DNA from: an uncultured Prevotellaceae bacterium
GTDB taxonomy: Bacteria; Bacteroidota; Bacteroidia; Bacteroidales; Bacteroidaceae
Length of the DNA: 36,460 nucleotides
Assembly: GCA_900557555.1 (NCBI GenBank)
Contig: USTH01000012.1
Location: forward strand, 1-36,460
Reading direction: 5' to 3'
The notes below the pieces were generated by a model that did not search any database, was not told the origin of the DNA, and saw only the letters and a program-made list of their open reading frames with translations. Positions 23,806-32,237 of the stretch are shown here, piece by piece; the stretch's first letter is position 1, and the number at the start of each line of letters is the position of its first letter. Both the position numbers and the translations under genes were made by a program.

Positions 23806-24474
23806 ATGAAGAGGCTTGTCTTTGTACTTGTGTTGGTTGCTACAGGTCTGACGGCTAATTCTCAGCAGAACATTCTGCTTAGAGTAGGAGCAGGCCTGAC
23901 CTCCCATTACGATACGCATACTAAGAATATGGGAACATTCTGTGTGGGCATTGGTTATGAATATGAATTAAGTCAGAAATGTTCGGTGTCATCGGGACTT
24001 CTCTATTTCGCAAAAGGGTGGAAAGAGCCCGATGAAGTGGTGCCTGCACGAGATGACGATGGAAATTTCGTATTTGATACGGAAACAGGAAAACAGGTTT
24101 TTGGCAAGAAAGGAGTTAAGAGCTATGCCAACTACCTGCAGATGCCTATAATGTTCAATTACTATATTCGTCTGTCGTCTCCTCATTATGTGTCGTTGTC
24201 GGCAGGTCCGTATATTGCCGTTGGTGTGAGTGGAAAAACCGAAGTATATGGTGACACCGAAAAACAAGGTGCACAGCGAATGTACTATGAACACAACACC
24301 TTTGGCGATGAGGTCGGTGCCCATCGTTTCGACACAGGATTGTCCTTTGCAGTCGGATATGAATATGACCGCCATATTAACTTAGGAGTCAACGCAGATT
24401 TCGGTCTTGCGAAAGTTAGTCGCGAGGGTGGAAAGAATCGTAGCTTCTATTTGTCGTTCATGTATAGGTTGTAA
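23806..24474 (+). CDS. Outer membrane beta-barrel protein (porin/PorT-like family)
   Basis: From the ATG at 23806 the product is 222 aa with a signal peptide (MKRLVFVLVLVATGLTANSQ). Alternating hydrophobic and polar strands follow, with typical aromatic strand ends, for example VGIGYEYELSQKCSVSSGLL, LSFAVGYEYDRHINLGVNAD and a terminal SFYLSFMYRL. The terminal aromatic-X-aromatic pattern supports outer-membrane insertion by BamA. An in-frame ATG at 23737 would start inside deaD and delay the signal peptide, so it is rejected. Function is unknown. It follows deaD by 4 nt and precedes the M16 protease by 3 nt. Confidence 0.85.
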   Translation: MKRLVFVLVLVATGLTANSQQNILLRVGAGLTSHYDTHTKNMGTFCVGIGYEYELSQKCSVSSGLLYFAKGWKEPDEVVPARDDDGNFVFDTETGKQVFGKKGVKSYANYLQMPIMFNYYIRLSSPHYVSLSAGPYIAVGVSGKTEVYGDTEKQGAQRMYYEHNTFGDEVGAHRFDTGLSFAVGYEYDRHINLGVNADFGLAKVSREGGKNRSFYLSFMYRL

Positions 24475-24477
24475 GCA

Positions 24478-25704
24478 ATGAAAACATATCACGAGTATAC
24501 TTTTCCTAACGGGTTGAGAGTGATACATGAGCCTTCGCCAACCAATGTCGTCTATTGTGGCTACATTGTTTTTGCAGGCACAAGCAATGAAGAACAGAGG
24601 GATTCGGGCTTGGCGCATTTCTGTGAGCACATGACATTCAAGGGAACAACCCATCGCAAGTCATGGCACGTGCGCAATTGTCTGGAACGTGTTGGAGGCG
24701 ATCTCAATGCATATACAGACAAAGAGATGACAGCCTATTTTGCTACCGTACAGAAAGAGGACTTTCCGCGTGCAGTAGACTTACTTAGCGACATAGTGTT
24801 TCATAGCACTTATCCGCAGCGGGAGATAGAAAAGGAGGTTGAGGTGATAATCGATGAGATTGACAGCTATAACGATTCCCCTGCCGAATTGATATATGAC
24901 GAGTTTGAGGAGATGCTGTTCAGAGGACATGGCTTGGGACGAAATATCCTGGGCAATGCTGACCGCCTTAGAGAGTATACAACACAGGATGCATTGCGTT
25001 TTACCAGCCACTATTATGTGCCCAATAATGTTACCATGTTCATTTTGGGGCAGGTGGATTTTGACCATGCTATCAGATTGATAGAAAAACATACCGGTGA
25101 TCTCGTTGCCGATGAAGGTCTTGCCAAGCCACAACTGCAGTTGCCAGAGTATGTCAGAGAAGAGAGGGTCTGTGAACGTGACACTCATCAGGCTCACGTG
25201 CTGATAGGCAACCGTGGCTGCAGCCGTACTGATCCTGACCAGAAGACCTTGTTCTTTTTGAGCAACATACTCGGCGGTCCGGGAATGAACTCTTTGCTTA
25301 ATGTCAGTCTAAGGGAAAAGCATGGCCTGGTGTATTCAGTTGGCAGCCACATGTATTGTTATCAAGATTCGGGCATCTGGAGCGTTTATTTTGGGTGTGA
25401 CGATTCCAAGATAGAAAAGTGCAGGCATCTTGTTTTGAATGAGCTGTCAGAGTTATGTGAAAAACCACTAAGTCCGCACCGTCTTTCGATGGCAAAAAAA
25501 CAGTTTCTTGGGCAGATATTAATATCGGGCGACAACTTTGAAAGCTACGCCCTTACCATGGGCCGGCACTATGCGCGCACAGGCAAACACCGTGATGTGG
25601 AGAGACTCTGCGAGCGCATCCGTGCCATTACGGCTGCCGATATACAACGTGTGGCTCAAAGAATTTTTAATCCTGACAAGCTGACTACGCTCATTTATAA
25701 ATAA
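24478..25704 (+). CDS. M16 family zinc metalloprotease (insulinase/processing-peptidase-like)
   Basis: A 408-aa single-unit M16B peptidase. It has the inverted zinc motif HxxEH at His47-Glu50-His51 (AHFCEHMTFKGT) and a third ligand at about Glu127 in EVIIDEIDSYNDSP. The C-terminal M16 domain (about 170-400) includes RGCSRTDPDQ and GGPGMNSLLNVSLREKHGLVYSV, which carries the R/Y pair expected of the active M16 C-domain. There is no signal peptide, so the protein is probably cytoplasmic. It may degrade small peptides or signal peptides, but this is family inference. It starts 3 nt after the barrel gene and is followed 10 nt later by comM, so deaD to comM is probably one transcript. Confidence 0.95.
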   Translation: MKTYHEYTFPNGLRVIHEPSPTNVVYCGYIVFAGTSNEEQRDSGLAHFCEHMTFKGTTHRKSWHVRNCLERVGGDLNAYTDKEMTAYFATVQKEDFPRAVDLLSDIVFHSTYPQREIEKEVEVIIDEIDSYNDSPAELIYDEFEEMLFRGHGLGRNILGNADRLREYTTQDALRFTSHYYVPNNVTMFILGQVDFDHAIRLIEKHTGDLVADEGLAKPQLQLPEYVREERVCERDTHQAHVLIGNRGCSRTDPDQKTLFFLSNILGGPGMNSLLNVSLREKHGLVYSVGSHMYCYQDSGIWSVYFGCDDSKIEKCRHLVLNELSELCEKPLSPHRLSMAKKQFLGQILISGDNFESYALTMGRHYARTGKHRDVERLCERIRAITAADIQRVAQRIFNPDKLTTLIYK

Positions 25705-25714
25705 AGTAATTGTT

Positions 25715-27268
25715 ATGGGTAACTTGGTCCAACTATATTCCGCAGCCCTTAATGGTCTTAAGGCGATACCTGTAGAAGTGGAGACAAATGCTTCTAAGGG
25801 CATAAAGACAACTCTCGTAGGATTGCCCGACAATGCGGTAAAAGAAAGTATCGACCGAATATCGGCAGCGTTACAAAATACCGTTGGAATGCCTACAGGG
25901 CGCAAATACACCATAAACATGGCGCCTGCAGACATTAGGAAAGAGGGTACCGCCTATGATCTTCCTCTTGCCATTTCCATTCTGGCGGCCAGTGGAGAGT
26001 TGCAGTGTGCAGAACTCAGACAGTTTATGATGGTGGGCGAGCTGGGGCTGGACGGCTCCTTGCGTCCCGTCCACGGCGCATTACCCATAGCGATAAAGGC
26101 GCGCGAAATGGGACTGAAAGGGCTGATTGTACCCAAAGACAATGTTCGGGAGGCTGCTGTGGTAAATAACCTCAACGTATATGGAGCGGCCAACATCACG
26201 GAAGTATTCGATTTCCTCATAGGCAAAGGCGTTTTGGAGCCTACAGTTATTGATACCCGCAAAGTGTTTTTTGATCAGCAGTTCGCCTATGAAAACGATT
26301 TCGCCGATGTCAAGGGGCAAGAGAATGTCAAACGGGCAATAGAGGTGGCAGCCGCAGGTGGTCATAACATTATTCTGATAGGAAGTCCGGGGTGCGGAAA
26401 ATCGATGATGGCCAAACGCATACCTTCCATACTGCCTCCTCTCACTTTGGGAGAAAGCCTCGAAACTACGCAGATACATTCTGTTGCTGGTCGTTTGGAT
26501 AAAGACTCTACACTTATTGCACAACGGCCGTTTCGCAGTCCACATCACACAATTTCTGATGTTGCGCTGATTGGTGGAGGAACAAATTTCAGTCCAGGTG
26601 AAATAAGTCTGGCTCACAACGGTGTGCTGTTTCTTGATGAACTTCCTGAGTTCTCGAGAAGTGTGCTCGAAACCATGCGCCAGCCGCTTGAAGACCGTTG
26701 TATTTCTATCTCCAGAGCTAAGTATAATGTTGAGTTGCCATGTTCGTTTATGCTTGTGGCAAGCATGAATCCATGCCCATGCGGCTATTATAATCACCCC
26801 ACACATTCTTGCTCATGTTCTCCAGGGCAAATTCAAAAATATATAAGTAGAATAAGTGGACCGTTGCTTGACCGCATAGACATACAAGTGGAAGTCACTC
26901 CAGTGCCTTTTGAAGCACTGAACTCTTCCCCTAAAGGCGAAACGAGTGCAGCAATACGTGAACGTGTGATTGATGCACGTGCGATGCAGGCAGAGCGTTT
27001 TAAGGAATATCCCAAAACACATTGCAATGCCCAAATGACACCACATATGCTCAACGAGTATGCTCGATTGGATGCCCGCGCTTCAAAGCGGCTTCATGAC
27101 GCAATGGTAAAATACGATTTGTCTGCAAGAGCCTACGACCGCATTCTCAAAGTGGCGCGTACCATTGCCGACCTTGCTGGCAGTACAGACGTGCAACTTC
27201 CGCATGTAAACGAGGCCATAGGTTATCGTAATCTTGACCGTGGTACATGGGGCGAGCGGGGAATATAG
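25715..27268 (+). CDS. comM: YifB/ComM-type Mg-chelatase-like AAA+ ATPase
   Basis: A 517-aa protein with an N-terminal Lon-like fold domain (about 1-165) containing LVGLPDNAVKESIDR. An AAA+ domain follows, with Walker A GSPGCGKS (223-230), Walker B VLFLDE (Asp308-Glu309) and the insert DRCISISRAKYNVELPCSF. A cysteine-rich CPCGYYNHPTHSCSC segment (about 355-369) and a C-terminal lid domain complete it. ComM is a hexameric helicase that promotes branch migration during natural transformation. It is also conserved in bacteria not known to be transformable, so its presence alone does not show competence. It is the last gene of a dense plus-strand run. Confidence 0.95.
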   Translation: MGNLVQLYSAALNGLKAIPVEVETNASKGIKTTLVGLPDNAVKESIDRISAALQNTVGMPTGRKYTINMAPADIRKEGTAYDLPLAISILAASGELQCAELRQFMMVGELGLDGSLRPVHGALPIAIKAREMGLKGLIVPKDNVREAAVVNNLNVYGAANITEVFDFLIGKGVLEPTVIDTRKVFFDQQFAYENDFADVKGQENVKRAIEVAAAGGHNIILIGSPGCGKSMMAKRIPSILPPLTLGESLETTQIHSVAGRLDKDSTLIAQRPFRSPHHTISDVALIGGGTNFSPGEISLAHNGVLFLDELPEFSRSVLETMRQPLEDRCISISRAKYNVELPCSFMLVASMNPCPCGYYNHPTHSCSCSPGQIQKYISRISGPLLDRIDIQVEVTPVPFEALNSSPKGETSAAIRERVIDARAMQAERFKEYPKTHCNAQMTPHMLNEYARLDARASKRLHDAMVKYDLSARAYDRILKVARTIADLAGSTDVQLPHVNEAIGYRNLDRGTWGERGI

Positions 27269-27468
27269 GCTTGGCTCTCCATTTTTGTTCGAAACACCGG
27301 TGATTATGGAACCCAACTTGTTGCAAATAGTGATGTCAGAGATGTTCGAGCGAGAGAAATACTTGTGTCTGGGTCTGCTCTGGATGACAAAAGGATATAT
27401 GATAAGAACACGAAGTTATCATGCCTAATGCCGACATTTTGTGTTATTTGCTTGCACGGGTCAAGTAT
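27269..27468. other. Gene-free stretch after comM
   Basis: No recognisable gene is present between comM and the next promoter. A 40-codon ATG frame at 27307-27429 encodes a sequence with no known features and no promoter or ribosome binding site, so I do not call it. No terminator hairpin for comM is visible. Confidence 0.5.
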
Positions 27469-27499
27469 TTTGACGAATTTTGTATAAAGGTTGTATTTG
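27469..27499 (+). promoter_or_regulatory. Promoter of the secreted phosphatase gene
   Basis: TTTG (27469-27472), 19 nt, then TGTATTTG (27492-27499): one mismatch from TAnnTTTG at ideal spacing. It places the transcription start near 27506. That rules out the upstream in-frame TTG at 27491 and favours the ATG at 27539. Confidence 0.65.
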
Positions 27500-27538
27500 T
27501 GTTACGGTATGTCCACCGAGTTGCGAGAAACTGAGCAA

Positions 27539-28894
27539 ATGAGAAACATTAAAATAACGTTAACATATATTATCTGTGTGGTGACAGGGTTGTGTGACAT
27601 CTATGCAGGGAGACCGTCTGCTGATACCATAAACATTGAGAATGAGGCAGTGCGCTACGTCATGACGTTGTCTAACTCGCAGTTCGCTGCAAAGCCAGGA
27701 CGCATTCCACAACAGTTCTACGATGAGCGCCGCACTTATCGTCCAGACCAACCAGAGGGGAAACTCATTACTTTTTTTGATGCTACGGAACGTGAAGCCC
27801 AGATTTGGCTCTCCACAGACCGAAAGCCCGACAAGGCAGATTCTATCGGTCTTGTCAGATTAAGGAACGGCAAAGGAACAGTTCTTTTTGAAAATCTTTT
27901 ACCAAACAAAACGTATTATTATAAAATTGTATCTTCGAGGAGCAGAACCTTGAACGAGGGGGCCTTTGTAACAGAGGGCCAGGTGCGAATGATTGCAATT
28001 GAGGGCGGATTTAATATTCGTGACCTTGGTGGTTGGAAAGGATTGGGAGGCCGAACTGTTAGATACGGCATGCTCTATCGGGGTGGCAGTCTTGGCGGCA
28101 CCGACAAGGAAGGAAAACGTAGCGACATCACGCCTGCTGGGAAGGCAGAACTACATAGGCTCGGAATTCGGGCGCTGCTTGACCTACGTGCAAAGACTGA
28201 TGCAGGACTGTATAGGGGCGAATGGAGTCTGCACTCTTACAGTGCAGGTGTGGCACCGTTGTCTGACATGGACTTCAATAATACGATGACAGACTTTGGT
28301 GCTTATAATCGAGACATGTCAGTAATCTCTGACGTTGCATGGATTATTTATGAATTGAAAAACGGAAGGCCAGTTTATTTCAACTGTCGTCAAGGAGCAG
28401 ATCGCACCGGAATCATTGCTTTTCTGCTTGAGGGGCTACTCGGGTGTTATGAGTACGGCAATTCTGCTGGCGGCAACCAGATGGCGTTGGATTATGAACT
28501 TACAGGCTTCTCGCAGGCCAATCTGGTTGACAACGTAAAAGTCGGCACAAGTTGTCGGCCTGCCTCGGAGGCTTACACCGACAATAGAAAATTGTTTCGT
28601 CAACTGTTGGATCTGAAAGCAGCCGAGCCCGACATTGAACTGACTTCTCTGCAACAGAGGTGCTACTATTATCTTAACAGATATGTAAATAATGATTGGA
28701 AAGACGAGGCTCTGCACATTGACCGTGCTGATTTGGATTGGTTCATAGCCCACATGCTTGGCATGACCCAAGACTCCTGCCGGCAGTTTCGGCCATCTTG
28801 GGCGAGACAGGGTGCAGACCTTAAATACGTGGCCGAGAAATGCGCTAATGTGGTGCATTATGCTCCAAGTAGCAGCCACGTTGTAGTCAATTAA
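27539..28894 (+). CDS. Secreted tyrosine-protein phosphatase family protein with N-terminal Ig/FN3-like domain
   Basis: A 451-aa protein from the ATG at 27539, with a signal peptide (MRNIKITLTYIICVVTG, cleavage near residue 23). Residues about 60-150 form a beta-rich Ig/FN3-like domain: REAQIWLSTDR, then VLFENLLPNKTYYYKIVS, typical of an FN3 end. The phosphatase domain starts with GGFNIRDLGGWKG and YRGGSL, hallmarks of the Y_phosphatase3 family. The P-loop is Cys283-x5-Arg289 in NCRQGADRTG. It should act outside the cytoplasm; Tyr-P, Ser-P or phosphoinositide substrates are all possible. A strong SD-like AAGGAG at its stop belongs to the next gene. Confidence 0.88.
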   Translation: MRNIKITLTYIICVVTGLCDIYAGRPSADTINIENEAVRYVMTLSNSQFAAKPGRIPQQFYDERRTYRPDQPEGKLITFFDATEREAQIWLSTDRKPDKADSIGLVRLRNGKGTVLFENLLPNKTYYYKIVSSRSRTLNEGAFVTEGQVRMIAIEGGFNIRDLGGWKGLGGRTVRYGMLYRGGSLGGTDKEGKRSDITPAGKAELHRLGIRALLDLRAKTDAGLYRGEWSLHSYSAGVAPLSDMDFNNTMTDFGAYNRDMSVISDVAWIIYELKNGRPVYFNCRQGADRTGIIAFLLEGLLGCYEYGNSAGGNQMALDYELTGFSQANLVDNVKVGTSCRPASEAYTDNRKLFRQLLDLKAAEPDIELTSLQQRCYYYLNRYVNNDWKDEALHIDRADLDWFIAHMLGMTQDSCRQFRPSWARQGADLKYVAEKCANVVHYAPSSSHVVVN

Positions 28895-28907
28895 AGGAGA
28901 TTGTGGT

Positions 28908-30374
28908 ATGGCAGGATTAAAATCGCTTGTTAAAGACACTGCGGTGTATGGGCTTAGCAGCATAGTGGGCAGATTTTTGAACTACCTTCTTGTGCCTTTG
29001 TATACTGCAAAAATTTCGGCATCATCGGGAGGCTACGGTGTAGTGACCAACCTATATGCCTATACAGCGCTGATACTCGTGATACTTACTTTCGGCATGG
29101 AGACCACCTTATTTCGTTTTGCCAATAAAGAGGGTGAAAATCCTGATACGGTGTTTTCTACCGCCATGGCAGTCGTAACAGGACTCAGTGTAGTGTTTCT
29201 TGGTGCTGTTTTCGGTTTCATCGGTCCTATAGGTGAAGTTTTGGGTTATGCAGACCGCCATAGCTATGTACTTATGATGGCAACTGTCGTTGCTCTTGAT
29301 GCCATACAGGCTCTGCCGTTTTGCTATCTTCGTTTCAGGAAACGTCCGATTAGGTTCGCTTCCCTCAAGTTGCTTTTTATTGTTTTAAATATAGGTATTA
29401 ATGTGTGGTATTTTATGGTGTTGGGCAAGAACGATGTGTTCTATGTGTTTGCTATAAATCTTGTGTGTACGGCATTAGTAACCTTTTTCTTTATTCCAGA
29501 TTTTATACATATAAAATGGTCGTTCGACGGCATTCTTCTAAAGAGGATGCTTCGTTATTCATGGCCGATTCTTGTATTGGGCATTGCCGGCATTCTAAAC
29601 CAGACAGCCGACAAGATTATATATCCGTATGTTAAACCCGGCTTGCAGGGCGAAGTGGAACTTGGCATCTATGGTGCATGTGTCAAGATAGCCATGATAA
29701 TGGCAATGATTACGCAGGCTTTCCGATATGCTTACGAGCCGTTTGTCTTTGGAAAGGCCAAGGAGGGAGACAGTCGCACAGTCTATGCTCAGGCTATGAA
29801 GTATTTTGTCATATTCACTCTGTTAGCCTTCCTGGTTGTGACGGCTTACCTTGACATCTTGAAGTTTGTCGTAGGCAAGGATTATTGGGAGGGGTTGAAG
29901 GCTGTGCCTGTCGTGATGGCAGCAGAAATACTTATGGGTGTATACTTCAACTTGTCGTTCTGGTACAAACTTGTTGACAAAACTATTTGGGGACTGTGGT
30001 TCTCTGGTGCGGGCTGCTTCGTTCTTATTGCAATCAACATCATCTTTATCCCACATTATGGCTACATGGCTTGTGCATGGGGTGGAGTGGCTGGTTATGC
30101 CACAGCCATGTTGCTGTCTTATTTTGTAGGCCAGCGCAAATATCCCATTCGCTATCCTCTTGCAAGCATCGGGGTGTATGTTGTTATAACGGCAGCCTTT
30201 ACGGCAGTGATGCTTTTGCTACCTCAAGGCTGGCCGCTGGCTGTGCGTTTAGGCATCAATACTATCTTTGTGCTGCTGTTTGTCGCTCACGTTCTCTATC
30301 ATGATTTGTCTGTTGGCTCACTGCCTTTAATTGGTAAGCATTTCACAAGGAAAGAACGGGGTGGGCAGGCATAA
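28908..30374 (+). CDS. Polysaccharide biosynthesis flippase (MOP superfamily, Wzx-like)
   Basis: A 488-aa protein with about 14 membrane helices, starting KDTAVYGLSSIVGRFLNYLL, the usual opening of oligosaccharide flippases. The MOP family flips lipid-linked glycans across the inner membrane. Near residue 230, GIAGILNQTADKIIYPYV matches the conserved family stretch in which an Asn/Asp pair lies in the helix. No glycosyltransferases flank it here, so it is separate from an O-antigen locus. The start has a rare strong Shine-Dalgarno sequence (AAGGAG, 28894-28899, 8 nt upstream), overlapping the stop of the phosphatase gene. This suggests coupled expression. A repeat element begins 2 nt after the stop. 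Confidence 0.93.
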   Translation: MAGLKSLVKDTAVYGLSSIVGRFLNYLLVPLYTAKISASSGGYGVVTNLYAYTALILVILTFGMETTLFRFANKEGENPDTVFSTAMAVVTGLSVVFLGAVFGFIGPIGEVLGYADRHSYVLMMATVVALDAIQALPFCYLRFRKRPIRFASLKLLFIVLNIGINVWYFMVLGKNDVFYVFAINLVCTALVTFFFIPDFIHIKWSFDGILLKRMLRYSWPILVLGIAGILNQTADKIIYPYVKPGLQGEVELGIYGACVKIAMIMAMITQAFRYAYEPFVFGKAKEGDSRTVYAQAMKYFVIFTLLAFLVVTAYLDILKFVVGKDYWEGLKAVPVVMAAEILMGVYFNLSFWYKLVDKTIWGLWFSGAGCFVLIAINIIFIPHYGYMACAWGGVAGYATAMLLSYFVGQRKYPIRYPLASIGVYVVITAAFTAVMLLLPQGWPLAVRLGINTIFVLLFVAHVLYHDLSVGSLPLIGKHFTRKERGGQA

Positions 30375-30376
30375 AT

Positions 30377-30464
30377 CCAAATCGGTCATTAGGTCGTAAG
30401 TGACATTTTTTATTGCTTCTTATCTAATAATCAAAATACAATAAGTCCTAACGACCGAATTGGG
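30377..30464. repeat. Fold-back element B, 88 bp
   Basis: The left arm, CCAAATCGGTCATTAGGTCG, and the right arm, GTCCTAACGACCGAATTGGG, are inverted copies (17 of 20 aligned positions match when the flanking C is included). TTATTG (30410-30415) pairs with CAATAA (30439-30444) inside. The left arm starts 2 nt after the flippase stop; the right arm ends 4 nt before a hairpin serving the convergent minus-strand gene. No ORF is inside. Confidence 0.8.
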
Positions 30465-30468
30465 ATAA

Positions 30469-30506
30469 ATGATTAGTCTCCAGATTTGCATCTGGAGACT
30501 AATCAT
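30469..30506. terminator. Perfect 17-bp hairpin between convergent genes
   Basis: The arm 30469-30485 pairs perfectly with 30490-30506 around a 4-base loop (TTGC). It lies 29 nt past the minus-strand stop of the M48 protease gene and 94 nt past the flippase stop. It lacks a good T-run on either side (TTTATCCC on minus), so it is a terminator or mRNA 3'-end stabiliser by position rather than by full consensus. Confidence 0.7.
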
Positions 30507-30535
30507 ATGGTCTTGTTCCGTTTGACGATGACCGC

Positions 30536-31531
30536 CTATAGTTGTTCCAAAAATTTTATGCGGCTTTCGGTGGAGGGATGCGTGCTGAACATGTTGTTAA
30601 ACCAACTGCTTATGCCGTTGTCGGTAAGAGCTTGTGGGTGGATGATAAATAGCTGCTCAACATCTTCCCGCCCGTTTTTTATTGAGTATGGCCTGTTGCT
30701 TATTTTTCTTAATGCTGAGGCAAGGGCAAGGGGATTGCCACACATTTCTGCCCCACCGGCGTCGGCCATGTATTCACGCTTGCGACTTATGGCAAAGCGT
30801 GTGAGCAGTGTGAAGAAATACCCGATGGCTGCAAGCACTACAGCGAGCAGCATTATGACGATGGCGCCAACTCCGCTGTCTTTTCTGTTGTCGCGTCCGC
30901 GGCCACTGCCCCCAAACATAAAGGTGTACCACATGGTACGCAAAGTCATAGCCATGATTGTAGACATTATACCAACAAATACAATGCTGATAATCAGCAG
31001 ACGTGTGTCACGGTTGCGGATATGTGTCAATTCATGGGCAATAACTCCTGCTAGTTCTTCATCGTTGAGCATGTCACAAAGGCCTGTGGTCACTGTCACG
31101 GTATAGGTCTTGTTGTCAATGCCAGAGGCGAAAGCGTTGAGCTCGGTAGAGTTGATGATATTAATCTTTGGCATAGGCATGCCACATGTCATGGTCAGGT
31201 TTTCTACAATATTGTATACGCGTGGGTTGTCTTTGCGCTCCAGTGGTTTGGCATTGGTTGCGTGCCTGATCATGGACGTGTTTAGAAAGTAGGCAACGAC
31301 AAGCCAGATGCCTACTATTGCCACCGCCCATGGCACAGTATCGATAAAATACTGCGTTCCCACTTCATTGCGTATGGCATCGTCATAAAGGTCGCCTGCA
31401 AATTGCAGATAAGCCACCCCGTAGCAAAACAATGCGACCATGGCGATGACTATTACCGGAAACAACAGCAACAAAGCCATGGAGCGCATGTTGTTTCGCC
31501 GTTGTTGCGTATATAATCCTACATATTCCAT
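30536..31531 (-). CDS. htpX: M48 family zinc metalloprotease (HtpX-like)
   Basis: A 331-aa membrane protease related to HtpX, which degrades misfolded membrane proteins. Membrane helices lie at about 18-42, 66-84, 176-200 and 220-242. The zinc site is HELTH (His166-Glu167-His170) in AGVIAHELTHIRNRD, with the third ligand Glu252 in KREYMADAGGAEM. The upstream strand signature LNAFASG (131-137) is also typical of HtpX. E. coli HtpX is about 293 aa; this version is longer at the N-terminus. It lies 24 nt after lemA on the same strand, the common lemA-htpX pairing in bacteria, and is closed by a perfect hairpin. Confidence 0.93.
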   Translation of the reverse strand: MEYVGLYTQQRRNNMRSMALLLLFPVIVIAMVALFCYGVAYLQFAGDLYDDAIRNEVGTQYFIDTVPWAVAIVGIWLVVAYFLNTSMIRHATNAKPLERKDNPRVYNIVENLTMTCGMPMPKINIINSTELNAFASGIDNKTYTVTVTTGLCDMLNDEELAGVIAHELTHIRNRDTRLLIISIVFVGIMSTIMAMTLRTMWYTFMFGGSGRGRDNRKDSGVGAIVIMLLAVVLAAIGYFFTLLTRFAISRKREYMADAGGAEMCGNPLALASALRKISNRPYSIKNGREDVEQLFIIHPQALTDNGISSWFNNMFSTHPSTESRIKFLEQL

Positions 31532-31555
31532 TTGTGTACTTTCCCGTTGGAATGG

Positions 31556-32119
31556 TTAGAAACTGATCTCGGGGGCTTTGTCAAGAGAGGCTCGGTCTGT
31601 AGCGGGAATTTCAAACATAGGCTCTTTGTGAAATCCAAACATTCCTGCAAGAATGTTGGCGGGGAAAGTTTGTACTGCGTTGTTGAGTTCCTTTGTTGCA
31701 GAGTTGAAGAAACGACGAGAGGCGGCCAACTTGTTTTCAATGTCGCTTATCTCGGTTTGCAACTGCAAGAAGTTTTGGTTTGCTTTCAGGTCAGGGTAAG
31801 CCTCAAGACTGACTTTAAGATTTGCCAAGGCTGACGACAATTTGTTCTCTGCCTGTATCTTGTCGTTGATGTTGTTGGCGCTCATAGCGGCGGCACGTGC
31901 GTTGGTTACGTTCTCAAGTACAGTCTTCTCGTGAGAGGCATAGCCTTTTACTGTTGAAACAAGTTGTGGCACAAGGTCATGCCGTTGCTTGAGCTGCACG
32001 TCAATGTTTGCGAAGGCATTCTCGCGGTTGTTGCGCATACGCACCAGATTGTTGTATAGTCCTATTATCCCCAAAAGGATAACAACTGCGACTGCAATGA
32101 TGATGATTGTTGTTGTCAT
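31556..32119 (-). CDS. lemA: LemA family protein
   Basis: A 187-aa protein with an N-terminal membrane helix (residues 4-22, TIIIIAVAVVILLGIIGLY) and a long helical bundle outside. Family signatures are YNNLVRMRNNRENAFANIDV, QLKQRHDLVPQLV and KGYASHEKTVLENVTNAR. LemA function is poorly known; it is membrane-anchored and repeatedly found next to M48 proteases, as here, which suggests a shared role in envelope quality control. The expected promoter is seen upstream on the minus strand, so lemA leads the two-gene operon. Confidence 0.95.
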   Translation of the reverse strand: MTTTIIIIAVAVVILLGIIGLYNNLVRMRNNRENAFANIDVQLKQRHDLVPQLVSTVKGYASHEKTVLENVTNARAAAMSANNINDKIQAENKLSSALANLKVSLEAYPDLKANQNFLQLQTEISDIENKLAASRRFFNSATKELNNAVQTFPANILAGMFGFHKEPMFEIPATDRASLDKAPEISF

Positions 32120-32158
32120 AACTGTAGTTTATTAGAAATTTGTTTGTTGATATTATGG

Positions 32159-32189
32159 CAAAAATACATAGTTTTTTATTGAGGTGAAA
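32159..32189 (-). promoter_or_regulatory. Promoter of the lemA-htpX operon
   Basis: On the minus strand TTTC (32189-32186) is followed after 19 nt by TATTTTTG (32166-32159), an exact TAnnTTTG with one mismatch in the -33 box. The leader to the ATG at 32119 is about 30 nt and AT-rich. Confidence 0.6.
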
Positions 32190-32237
32190 CAAAACCAATG
32201 ATAAAAAACATGAAAATTGCTTATTATCCTTTAATAT

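Noticed and set aside
27307..27429. 40-codon frame after comM
   Set aside because: No promoter, no ribosome binding site and no family resemblance; its length is expected by chance.
30486..31106. Plus-strand frame of 206 codons opposite the M48 protease
   Set aside because: It begins in the terminator hairpin and lies antisense to the HELTH-containing gene; no recognisable domain.
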